A DNA stretch of 12,408 nucleotides from Sphingobacteriales bacterium (GTDB lineage: Bacteria > Bacteroidota > Bacteroidia > Chitinophagales > Chitinophagaceae). The stretch is from contig REAQ01000272.1 in NCBI GenBank assembly GCA_004294195.1, positions 1 through 12,408 on the forward strand, written 5' to 3'. Below the pieces are notes generated by a model. It did not search any database and was not told the origin of the DNA. It worked only from the letters and a program-made list of their open reading frames with translations. Numbering within the stretch: the first letter of the stretch is position 1; each line of letters starts with the position of its first letter. A program made the translations under genes and the position numbers. Shown here piece by piece: positions 1 through 6,737 of this stretch.

Positions 1-45
1 ATGGGATTGATTGGCGTTCTTATCCTTGACCAAATCCTTTTCTAG
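1..45 (+). CDS. Possible C-terminal end of an upstream gene (partial)
   Basis: Frame 1 is open from the window edge to a TAG at 43-45 and would encode 14 mostly hydrophobic residues ending in ILDQILF. The stop lies exactly where the heptad element begins, which resembles the way the second heptad element meets a stop codon at 11045-11047. The piece is far too short to assign to a family, and an open frame of this length is expected by chance. It could be the tail of a membrane protein or not coding at all. Confidence 0.25.
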   Translation: MGLIGVLILDQILF

Positions 46-155
46 CAATTAGCAATTGGCAATTAACAATTGGTAATTTGCACTGGTTGTTAAAGACTAG
101 ATTCTAGTAACCAGTGCCAATTGCTAGTTATCAATTGCCAATTGTTAATTGCCAA
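44..155. repeat. Element A: heptad-phased long inverted repeat
   Basis: The 112 bases divide into 16 units of seven. The left arm (44-78) is five variants of NNcaatt, such as agcaatt, ggcaatt and aacaatt. The right arm (117-152) carries the complementary word in the same period, such as ccaattg and ttaattg. Pairing base i with base 197-i gives a stem of 44 positions (45-88 with 109-152), of which I count 37 Watson-Crick pairs, 4 G-T pairs and 3 mismatches. The loop is 20 bases (89-108) and contains a smaller palindrome, actaga/tctagt (96-101 with 103-108). No T-run follows, so this is not a classical terminator. The stem ends 7 bases before the start codon of the RidA-like gene. Confidence 0.85.
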
Positions 156-159
156 ACAT

Positions 160-633
160 ATGACTCCAGAACAACGTTTAAAGGAATTGAACATCACACT
201 CCCGGAAGTTCCGGAACCCAAAGCAATCTACAAGCCTTGTCTAATTGATGGCCGCCATCTGTATGTGTCTGGTCATGTGCCGATGCGCGCAGATTTTACA
301 AGGATCCGTGGAAAAGTAGGTGCGGATATGGATGTGGAAGAAGCCAAGCAGATGGCAAGACTTGTGGGCATGCTAATCCTTTCGTCTATCCGTAAGCACG
401 TGGGCAGCCTGGATAAAGTGAAACGCGTGATCAAGGTGTTGGGCTTTGTAAACGGCGTGCCCGATTTTGATAAGCATCCCATCGTCATCAATGGTTGCAG
501 TGAGTTGTTTGCCGAGATCTGGGGACCGGAGAACGGCATCGGTGTGCGTAGCGCGGTAGGTATGGGATCTTTGCCCGATGGTATTCCTGTGGAAGTGGAA
601 GCATTGTTTGAACTCATTGAACCCGCATCATGA
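160..633 (+). CDS. RidA/YjgF family enamine/imine deaminase-like protein
   Basis: The 157-residue protein matches the Rid (YjgF/YER057c/UK114) family, which forms trimers and hydrolyses reactive enamines and imines such as 2-aminoacrylate made by PLP enzymes. The C-terminal core shows the family signature: Arg130 and Glu145 are 15 residues apart with SLPDG between them, matching the spacing of Arg105 and Glu120 in E. coli RidA. It is longer than classical RidA (about 128 residues), with an extended N-terminus and an insertion, and fits the longer Rid-like subgroup. An in-frame TTG at 121 would add 13 residues encoded by the heptad repeat; I prefer ATG 160, which is preceded by A-rich sequence. 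The stop overlaps the next start (ATGA, 630-633), so translation is probably coupled. No signal peptide is seen, so it should be cytoplasmic. Confidence 0.9.
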   Translation: MTPEQRLKELNITLPEVPEPKAIYKPCLIDGRHLYVSGHVPMRADFTRIRGKVGADMDVEEAKQMARLVGMLILSSIRKHVGSLDKVKRVIKVLGFVNGVPDFDKHPIVINGCSELFAEIWGPENGIGVRSAVGMGSLPDGIPVEVEALFELIEPAS

Positions 634-1715
634 GCAACTGGTATGATATCGATAATGTAAATACGATCGACTCACCGCAGGTGGTCATTTATGTGGATAG
701 GGTGCAGCATAATATTGATGCTGCCGTAAAAATGGTTGGCGATGTAAACAGGCTGCGGCCGCATATCAAGACCAACAAGACGCCGCAAGTGGTGCAGATG
801 ATGTTGGACGCGGGCATCACTCGTTTCAAATGCGCAACCATTGAAGAGGCAACTTTGCTGGCCTCATTGAAAGCACCGGACGTATTGTTGGCCTATCAGC
901 CGGTGGGTCCTAAAGTAGAAAGGTTATACCGGCTCACCCAAGAATATCCGGCTACGCGTTTTTCCTGTTTGACGGATCATGTTGTACCTGCACGTGCTTT
1001 GCATGAATATTTTAGTGCGCATGATGCAATGATCGAAGTATTTATGGATCTGAATGTGGGGATGAACCGCACAGGGATCTCCTTAGAAGAAGCGCCAATC
1101 CTGGCGGAAGCTATTCAGCAGATGAAGGGTTTAAAATGGCGGGGTATTCATGCATATGATGGTCATTTCCGTGATCCGGATATCTCCATTCGTAAGGCGG
1201 CCTGTGATGCGCAGTTTGAGCAGGTGAAAGCATTTCATCAGAACATTCAGGAGAAATTTGGCATACAATTAAGCATCATCGCCGGAGGTTCGCCCACGTT
1301 TCCCATCCATGCTGTGCGAGAAGATGTGGAATGCAGTCCGGGTACCTTTGTATTCTGGGACAAGGGGTACGGTGATATCTGTGCGGAGCAACCTTTTCTG
1401 CCTGCAGCGTTGGTGTTGAGCAGGGTGATCTCGCTTCCCTCACCGGGGAAGATATGTATTGACATGGGGCATAAGTCTATTGCTGCAGAGAATGATACAT
1501 CCCGCAGGGCCTGGTTTGTGAATGAGCCCGAAGCCCTACTGCTGAGCCAGAGTGAGGAACATGGACTGGTGCAGCCCTTGAAGGAACACCAGCCGGGTGA
1601 CCTGATGTATGTGATGCCCTATCACGTGTGCCCCACCATCAACTTGTATTCATCATTGGTGGTAGTGAAAAACGGTAGAGCGGAGGATTCATGGAAAGTG
1701 GCTGCCAAACACTGA
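630..1715 (+). CDS. D-threonine aldolase / D-serine dehydratase-like PLP enzyme
   Basis: The 361-residue protein is a fold-type III (alanine racemase N-terminal domain) PLP enzyme of the D-threonine aldolase/D-serine dehydratase group. The N-terminal barrel carries RPHIKTNK, with Lys47 as the expected Schiff-base lysine. The C-terminal beta domain carries YHVCPT, with His332 and Cys334 as the metal-binding pair typical of this group. Length is normal. Known members either cleave D-threonine and related beta-hydroxy-D-amino acids to glycine plus an aldehyde, or dehydrate D-serine to pyruvate and ammonia through 2-aminoacrylate; sequence alone does not decide between them. The start overlaps the RidA-like stop by 4 bases, and the dipeptidase starts 4 bases after its stop. 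The RidA partner slightly favours an enamine-forming dehydratase reaction (inference). Confidence 0.9.
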   Translation: MSNWYDIDNVNTIDSPQVVIYVDRVQHNIDAAVKMVGDVNRLRPHIKTNKTPQVVQMMLDAGITRFKCATIEEATLLASLKAPDVLLAYQPVGPKVERLYRLTQEYPATRFSCLTDHVVPARALHEYFSAHDAMIEVFMDLNVGMNRTGISLEEAPILAEAIQQMKGLKWRGIHAYDGHFRDPDISIRKAACDAQFEQVKAFHQNIQEKFGIQLSIIAGGSPTFPIHAVREDVECSPGTFVFWDKGYGDICAEQPFLPAALVLSRVISLPSPGKICIDMGHKSIAAENDTSRRAWFVNEPEALLLSQSEEHGLVQPLKEHQPGDLMYVMPYHVCPTINLYSSLVVVKNGRAEDSWKVAAKH

Positions 1716-1719
1716 GCAT

Positions 1720-2793
1720 ATGACCATCGATTTACATCTTGACCTTGCCATGTGTGCCATGGAGTGGAACCGTGATCTTCGGTTACCCGTTAACGTGATT
1801 AACGAGCGGGAGAAGTATTTGACGGACAAACCAGACCGGGGCAGGGCGACGGTGTCGTTAGACGCGCTTCGTAAGGGTGGCATCGGACTGGTGGTGGCCA
1901 CGCAGATCGCGCGGTTTGTGGAGCCAGGATCTGCGATACCCGGATGGAACTCACCGGAGCAGGCATGGGCGCAAACGCAGGGCCAACTCGCATGGTACAG
2001 GGTGATGCAGGATGAAGGTCTCATGGTGCAGATCCGCAACCAGCAGGAATTGGAACTGCACTTGAAACGATGGAAACTTTTTGAAGACGGCGATGTGCCG
2101 GGCATGCCGCCCATCGGATTTATCCTCAGTCTTGAAGGAGCGGATTCGCTGATTGATTTGCAGTACCTGGAACATGCGTATCGATACGGCTTGCGCGCGG
2201 TTGGTCCGGCCCACTATGGCCCCGGTCGTTATGCCAATGGCACCAATGCCAGCGGGCGAATGGGCAACAGGGGTGTAGCGTTGTTGCGTGAGATGGACAG
2301 GATGGAAATGATCCTTGATGCTACCCATCTTTGCGATGATGCATTCTGGCAGGCGATGGATGTTTTCAAGGGCCCGGTTTGGGCCAGCCACAATCTTTGC
2401 AGGGCCATCGTTCCCCACAACCGCCAGTTCAGCGATGATCAGATCAAAACACTTATTCAACGGGATGCGGTCATTGGTGTGGCCTTTGATGCTTGGATGA
2501 TTGTACCCAACTGGGTGAAGGGCAGTTCAACGCCGGAAAACATGGATTGTGGGCTGCATAAAATTGCAGATCACATAGATCATATCTGCCAGCTTGCCGG
2601 CAATGCACGTCATGTGGCTATTGGGACAGACCTTGACGGCGGTTATGGGAGGGAGCAATGTCCATATGATATCGAGACCATTGCAGACATTGATAGACTC
2701 AGGGGCATCCTGCTTTCCAGGGGATATGCTGCGGAAGATGCAGATGATATTTTCAGTGGTAATGCACTCGCTTTTCTACGGAATCATTTGTAA
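1720..2793 (+). CDS. Membrane-dipeptidase family protein (peptidase M19)
   Basis: This 357-residue protein has the M19 zinc dipeptidase motifs in order: HLD near the N-terminus (His6, Asp8), SLEGAD (Glu139), DATHLCDD (His203), ASHN (His224) followed by PHNR (Arg235), and GTDLDGG (Asp304). The 21-residue gap from His203 to His224 equals that between His198 and His219 of human renal dipeptidase. The family hydrolyses dipeptides and often accepts a D-residue at the C-terminal position. The metal site begins at residue 6, so there is no room for a signal peptide and the enzyme should be cytoplasmic despite the family name. The gene starts 4 bases after the PLP enzyme and lies 18 bases before psd. 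With its two upstream neighbours it suggests turnover of D-amino-acid-containing dipeptides (inference). Confidence 0.92.
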   Translation: MTIDLHLDLAMCAMEWNRDLRLPVNVINEREKYLTDKPDRGRATVSLDALRKGGIGLVVATQIARFVEPGSAIPGWNSPEQAWAQTQGQLAWYRVMQDEGLMVQIRNQQELELHLKRWKLFEDGDVPGMPPIGFILSLEGADSLIDLQYLEHAYRYGLRAVGPAHYGPGRYANGTNASGRMGNRGVALLREMDRMEMILDATHLCDDAFWQAMDVFKGPVWASHNLCRAIVPHNRQFSDDQIKTLIQRDAVIGVAFDAWMIVPNWVKGSSTPENMDCGLHKIADHIDHICQLAGNARHVAIGTDLDGGYGREQCPYDIETIADIDRLRGILLSRGYAAEDADDIFSGNALAFLRNHL

Positions 2794-2799
2794 TTGCGG

Positions 2800-2807
2800 T
2801 ACATTTG
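2800..2807 (+). promoter_or_regulatory. Bacteroidota -7 box ahead of psd
   Basis: TACATTTG matches the Bacteroidota -7 consensus TAnnTTTG and ends only 4 bases before the psd ATG. If used, the transcript would be leaderless or nearly so. No convincing -33 TTG lies 17-23 bases upstream. It could be a chance match between genes of one operon. Confidence 0.4.
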
Positions 2808-2811
2808 CGGC

Positions 2812-3468
2812 ATGATCATTCATAAGGAAGGATACAAGAGTATAGCCATTGGTGGCGTGATCTATGTACTGCTGAGCTTAATGATATTTACATTTCTCAG
2901 TGCTTCGATACCCTGGCTCGCATGGTTGCTTTTTGCTGCCGTGACATTTCTTTTTCTATTTCTGATCTCGTTTTTTCGGGTACCCTCAAGGGTTATGACG
3001 ATGGATCCCAATCTGGTCATCGCGCCTGCGGATGGCAAGGTGGTGGTGATTGAAGAAGCGGAAGACCTTGAATACTTTAAAGGGAAGAGGCTACAGGTGA
3101 GCATCTTTATGAGCCCGGCCAATGTTCACGTGAATCGCGCGCCGGTAACGGGTGAAGTGGTATACAGCAAGCACCACCAGGGCAAGTTCCTTGTGGCTTG
3201 GGATCCTAAATCTTCTTCGGATAATGAAAGGCATAGTATTGTGATCCGCAATGCACATGGAGAGATCCTGGTAAAGCAGATCGCAGGGGCATTGGCCAAA
3301 CGGATCGTCAACTACATGAAGCCCGGCCACCAGATCCATCAGAATGCGGAGATCGGATTCATCAAGTTCGGATCGAGGGTTGACCTGTTGTTGCCCGTAG
3401 GTACAGCCGTGCAGGTGAAGCTTGGTGAAGCGGTGAAAGGCGGCGTAACCGTGATCGCCAAATATTAA
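2812..3468 (+). CDS. psd: Phosphatidylserine decarboxylase family proenzyme
   Basis: The 218-residue protein is a short-type phosphatidylserine decarboxylase, which converts phosphatidylserine to phosphatidylethanolamine at the inner membrane. Two hydrophobic stretches at about residues 12-50 should anchor it. The core has VIAPADGKV and the metal- and lipid-site region SIFMSPANVHVNRAP. The self-cleavage site is FGSRVDLLLP, with Gly187-Ser188; Ser188 would become the pyruvoyl group of the small subunit. Length fits the roughly 220-residue form common in Bacteroidota. ATG 2812 is chosen over TTG 2794 because family members start close to the HKEG segment. It is the fourth gene of the plus-strand run. 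Its usual partner gene for phosphatidylserine synthase is not next to it. Its stop overlaps the stop of the convergent HAD gene. Confidence 0.93.
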   Translation: MIIHKEGYKSIAIGGVIYVLLSLMIFTFLSASIPWLAWLLFAAVTFLFLFLISFFRVPSRVMTMDPNLVIAPADGKVVVIEEAEDLEYFKGKRLQVSIFMSPANVHVNRAPVTGEVVYSKHHQGKFLVAWDPKSSSDNERHSIVIRNAHGEILVKQIAGALAKRIVNYMKPGHQIHQNAEIGFIKFGSRVDLLLPVGTAVQVKLGEAVKGGVTVIAKY

Positions 3469-4163
3469 AGGATATTCTTCAGTTCACTTAGTTTTCCAAT
3501 CACATAAGTAGGTTTGATCTTCCCATCCGCAGGAATGGCCGGGTTATAATACACAGAATCGATCCCGGCATTCACAGCCCCTTCGATATCTGCATCAAGG
3601 GTATCACCTATCATGATGGATTCCGCCGCAGTGGTACCGGCTTTCTCCATAGCGTATTCAAAAATAGCGACATGTGGTTTCATGATGCCAGCCTGCTCTG
3701 AAGTGATGACGTGCGTGAAATAGGGCCTGATGCCGCTGTTGTTGATCTTCGCATGCTGGGTTTTCTCAAAGCCGTTGGTGATGAGATGCATGGGATAGGA
3801 TTTGTTCTTCAGATAGTCCAGGATCTCGATGGTATCATCAAATAAATTCTTTTTGGTTGGCAGGATCTCCAGGTATCGTTCACTTAACTTTTTAGCCAGG
3901 GGTTCATTGGCTACTTTGTAATCCAGCAGGGTGCGCCACATCCTTTTCCAGCGCAGTTCTTCGCGGTTGATATAACCCTTTCTGAACCGGTCCCAGAAAA
4001 TGGTGTTATGGTGGTGGTAGGTATCATGAAAATGATCGAAAGTGGGAATGCCCATAGCTGACAATTCCAATTCATGATAAAGATCGTAGAGGGTTTCTTT
4101 GGAATTGGTTTCAAAATCCCAGAGGGTGTGATCGAGGTCAAAAAAAACGTGTTTGTATGGCAT
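3465..4163 (-). CDS. yjjG: YjjG-type HAD pyrimidine nucleotidase
   Basis: The 232-residue protein is a haloacid-dehalogenase superfamily phosphatase that best fits the YjjG family of noncanonical pyrimidine nucleotidases, which remove phosphate from dUMP, dTMP and damaged or modified pyrimidine nucleotides. Motif I is FFDLDHTLWDF with nucleophile Asp9 and acid Asp11. Motif II is LITNGF. Motif III is MKPHVAIFEYA (Lys162). Motif IV is IGDTLDADIEGA (Asp187, Asp192). A helical cap follows motif I, and its FRKGYIN..ELR pattern is typical of this family. The protein is cytoplasmic. ATG 4163 starts right before the first beta strand. The gene is alone on its strand, has its own -7 box, and converges on psd with a 4-base stop overlap. 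Confidence 0.88.
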   Translation of the reverse strand: MPYKHVFFDLDHTLWDFETNSKETLYDLYHELELSAMGIPTFDHFHDTYHHHNTIFWDRFRKGYINREELRWKRMWRTLLDYKVANEPLAKKLSERYLEILPTKKNLFDDTIEILDYLKNKSYPMHLITNGFEKTQHAKINNSGIRPYFTHVITSEQAGIMKPHVAIFEYAMEKAGTTAAESIMIGDTLDADIEGAVNAGIDSVYYNPAIPADGKIKPTYVIGKLSELKNIL

Positions 4164-4182
4164 TCCGGTTCGTCCTTTGATG

Positions 4183-4216
4183 CAAACATACTATAGCTTT
4201 GTTCAAATCATTCAAA
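4183..4216 (-). promoter_or_regulatory. Promoter for the HAD gene
   Basis: Read on the minus strand, TATGTTTG (4190 to 4183) matches the Bacteroidota -7 consensus. TTTG (4216 to 4213) lies 22 bases upstream as a -33 element, within the spacing reported for this phylum. The predicted leader to ATG 4163 would be only about 10-15 bases. Confidence 0.6.
4194..4201 (+). promoter_or_regulatory. -7 box for the SDR gene
   Basis: TAGCTTTG matches TAnnTTTG and sits 25 bases before ATG 4227. The -33 element is unclear: the closest TTTG leaves a 14-base spacer. This box and the minus-strand -7 box at 4183-4190 are 3 bases apart, so the two promoters are back to back and polymerase could probably occupy only one at a time. 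Confidence 0.5.
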
Positions 4217-4226
4217 TTCAAGATAA

Positions 4227-4922
4227 ATGAAGGTAGTGGTAACAGGCGCGAGCCAGGGCATCGGGAAGGCCATTGCGGAAAAATTTGCGGCACATGGCGC
4301 TGATCTTTTCCTCGTGTCCCGAAGCATGGATAAACACCAGGCCTGGGTGAAGACCTGGATGGAAAAATATGGCATCAGGATTTCAACATTCAATGCGGAT
4401 CTTTCTGTGCGTGCTGAACTGGATGCTTTTGTGGCTGCGGTGCATGAAGGCTTTGGTGCGGTGGATGTGATCGTCAATAACGCTGGTAATTTTGAACCGG
4501 GAAATGTGCATAATGAACCGGAAGGAACATTGGAGCGCATGATCAACCTGAACCTGTATTCAGCGTACCACCTGACCAGGGGGCTGCTGCCGGAAATGAT
4601 GAAGGCCCGGCAGGGTCATATCTTCAATATTTGTTCCATTGCTGCGCTGAAAGCCTATCCCGGCGGCGGATCATACAGTATCTCAAAATATGCGCTGGAA
4701 GGATTTTCCAAGAACCTGCGTGAAGAGATGAAAAGCTTTGGAATCAAGGTAACTTCGGTTCATCCGGGTGCGGTGTGGACGAAGGCCTGGGAAGGATTTG
4801 CCGAGCCTTCCCGGATCATGGATGTGAGCGATATTGCCAATATGGTATGGGCATCGTCCCAACTTTCTGCCAACGCCTGTGTTGAAGATATTGTGATCCG
4901 TCCACAACTGGGAGACCTTTAA
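4227..4922 (+). CDS. Short-chain dehydrogenase/reductase (classical SDR)
   Basis: The 231-residue protein is a classical SDR with a Rossmann fold. TGASQGIG (residues 6-13) is the dinucleotide-binding glycine motif, and Arg32 after the second strand suggests NADP(H) preference. ADL at 57-59, NNAG at 84-87 and Asn109 are in the expected places. The catalytic Ser137, Tyr150 and Lys154 (YSISK) are intact. The substrate cannot be deduced; the family includes 3-oxoacyl-ACP reductases, sugar and ketone reductases. It is slightly shorter than the usual 245-250 residues, with a compact C-terminal substrate loop. ATG 4227 follows A-rich sequence and begins just before the first strand. BatD follows 48 bases downstream on the same strand. 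Confidence 0.9.
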   Translation: MKVVVTGASQGIGKAIAEKFAAHGADLFLVSRSMDKHQAWVKTWMEKYGIRISTFNADLSVRAELDAFVAAVHEGFGAVDVIVNNAGNFEPGNVHNEPEGTLERMINLNLYSAYHLTRGLLPEMMKARQGHIFNICSIAALKAYPGGGSYSISKYALEGFSKNLREEMKSFGIKVTSVHPGAVWTKAWEGFAEPSRIMDVSDIANMVWASSQLSANACVEDIVIRPQLGDL

Positions 4923-4970
4923 CCATTTATCCCATTTAACGTGACCGGTTGCCATGCGCGGAATACCTTT

Positions 4971-6737
4971 ATGATTGTTGCAGTGAGGAAGTTTTACCTG
5001 ATATGGATATGGTTATTGCCATTGTTGGTAAAGGCGGATGACGTAAAGATCTCTCTTTCTGTCAGTGCCACCAGGATCAGCATGCAGGATTACCTGCAGG
5101 TGCAGTACCTTATTGAGAATACCACCAGGGTGAGTTCTTTCATTCCCCCAAAGTTTAAGCAATTTCAGATTGTTGAGGGCCCTAACCAGACCACAGGCTA
5201 TAACATGGTGAATGGGAACCTTAAAGAGTATGTAAGCTTTAGTTATCTGCTTCGGCCGGGCAAGGCCGGTAAATGGGTGATTCCTGCGGCAACAGCGCGC
5301 GTAGAAGGGAAAAACTACACATCCAATGCAGTTGAAGTGGTGGTGTCAAAAGGTGCCGTTGCTGCGCCATCAGAAGAATCCATGGTTGCCGCTGAAGAGC
5401 TCATCCTTAAACCAGGTGAACAGGCCGTTAATAAGATCAGGAATAACTTATTTGTTCGGCTAGAAGTAGACAGGACATCGGTGATGGTGGGTGAACCCAT
5501 TGTGGCCACCTACAAACTCTATACCCGCTTGCGTTCGGAATCTCGGGTAACGCAACGGCCATCATTCAATGGATTCAGTGTGTATGATATGGCCAACCCA
5601 GACCAGATGGATGCTACCAAAGAGCAATTTCAGGGCAGAGAGTACAATGTATATCTCTTGCGTAAAGTTCAGTTGTACCCACTACAGGCAGGGACCTTTG
5701 AACTGGAATCTTTAGAAGTGACAAACGATATTCGTTTCATCAGGGCCTCGGCACTGGATGGTGGCTATGCACCTTCGGAACTGCTGCGGGAACTGGCACT
5801 TGGCCTGAACAACAGCGGTGCCATTGTCACTGAATCAGTCGCCTTAAAGAATCCTCCGGTGTCTGTGGTGGTTAAAGCGTTGCCACCTGCTGAAGACTCA
5901 TCGGCCTCAGCTGCGGTAGGCCATTTTACCATTCGTTCTTTCATTGATGTACCTGAAGTGCATAAAGGCGACGTGGTGAATCTTGAAGTGCAGGTGGCAG
6001 GCAAGGGTAATTTTCCAATGATCCCATTGCCCAATATAAACTGGCCCTCTGGTGTAGATGTTTTTGAAGCAAACAGTACAGATCAGGTCAATAAATTTGT
6101 TGCTCCTCTTTCCGGTTCAAAATTATTTTCAATTCCCTTCACCGTAAATAGAGAAGGGCCACTGGATATCCCACCGGTTGAATTTGTTTATTACGATGTA
6201 GATGCCAGGAAGTATGTGACTGCAAAATCTGAACCCTTGTTGATCCAGGTTTTGGCTGCAAGACCTTCGGCAAATAAACCGACTGTTCTGCAGGAAGCAA
6301 AGCCTGCCAATGCATGGAAATATATTCTGACGATCCTTGCCCTGGTCCTTGTGGGCGGCGGCATCTATATCCTCCTGAAACGAAGTGGCAGTCCTGAAAA
6401 GGTGGTGCAGCCGATGCAGGAGCCTGTTGTGATTAAGCAGGAAATAGAAAGACCCAAGGATCCGCTGGAAGAGATCAGAACAGCTTTTGACCGCAAAGAT
6501 GTGCGTGCCTTTTATCGGCAACTCAGCCTGGTGATCGATCAGTGTATGATGAACAAGTACAATGTAGATGGCACAGGTGCCTGGGAGGATCAGCTGCTGG
6601 CAAAAGGAGTGGAAGCTTCCATGATCATGGAGATCAAACAGCTAAAAGAAGATGCGGAACTGGCGATGTATACCCCTTTCATCCAGGAATCCAAAATGGT
6701 AGAGGACCTCGCCAGGATTGAGCGCGTGGTTTGTTGA
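4971..6737 (+). CDS. batD: BatD family protein
   Basis: The 588-residue protein matches the BatD (oxygen tolerance) family. A signal peptide spans about residues 1-22, ending near VKA-DD. A large periplasmic part of repeated Ig-like beta domains includes the typical first-domain text FKQFQIVEGPNQTTGYNMVNG. One transmembrane helix lies at about 448-468 (YILTILALVLVGGGIYILL), and a roughly 115-residue cytoplasmic tail follows. BatD normally goes with MoxR ATPase, DUF58 and VWA (BatA/B) genes; none is adjacent here. ATG 4971 is chosen over an upstream GTG (4941), which would put polar residues before the signal peptide; GTG 4983 is also possible. TACCTTTA (4964-4971) resembles a -7 box touching the ATG. 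The stop directly abuts the convergent regulator stop. Confidence 0.88.
   Translation: MIVAVRKFYLIWIWLLPLLVKADDVKISLSVSATRISMQDYLQVQYLIENTTRVSSFIPPKFKQFQIVEGPNQTTGYNMVNGNLKEYVSFSYLLRPGKAGKWVIPAATARVEGKNYTSNAVEVVVSKGAVAAPSEESMVAAEELILKPGEQAVNKIRNNLFVRLEVDRTSVMVGEPIVATYKLYTRLRSESRVTQRPSFNGFSVYDMANPDQMDATKEQFQGREYNVYLLRKVQLYPLQAGTFELESLEVTNDIRFIRASALDGGYAPSELLRELALGLNNSGAIVTESVALKNPPVSVVVKALPPAEDSSASAAVGHFTIRSFIDVPEVHKGDVVNLEVQVAGKGNFPMIPLPNINWPSGVDVFEANSTDQVNKFVAPLSGSKLFSIPFTVNREGPLDIPPVEFVYYDVDARKYVTAKSEPLLIQVLAARPSANKPTVLQEAKPANAWKYILTILALVLVGGGIYILLKRSGSPEKVVQPMQEPVVIKQEIERPKDPLEEIRTAFDRKDVRAFYRQLSLVIDQCMMNKYNVDGTGAWEDQLLAKGVEASMIMEIKQLKEDAELAMYTPFIQESKMVEDLARIERVVC

Noticed and set aside
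44..155. CRISPR-like or simple direct repeat reading of element A
   Set aside because: Units are 7 bases with no spacers and are inverted about a centre, so it is neither a CRISPR array nor a plain microsatellite.
121..159. TTG start extending the RidA-like protein by 13 residues
   Set aside because: The extension is encoded by the heptad repeat itself, lacks family similarity, and ATG 160 has a better A-rich context.
273..617. Minus-strand open frame of 114 codons inside the RidA-like gene
   Set aside because: It is antisense to a gene with clear family motifs, and its serine/proline-rich translation looks like a frame shadow.
1951..2460. Minus-strand open frame of 169 codons inside the dipeptidase gene
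   Set aside because: The plus strand carries all M19 motifs; the antisense product shows no recognisable domain, signal or start context.
4923..4938. Short direct repeat (ccattta twice) after the SDR gene
   Set aside because: Two copies of a 7-base AT-rich word are expected by chance, and there is no inverted partner as in elements A and B.
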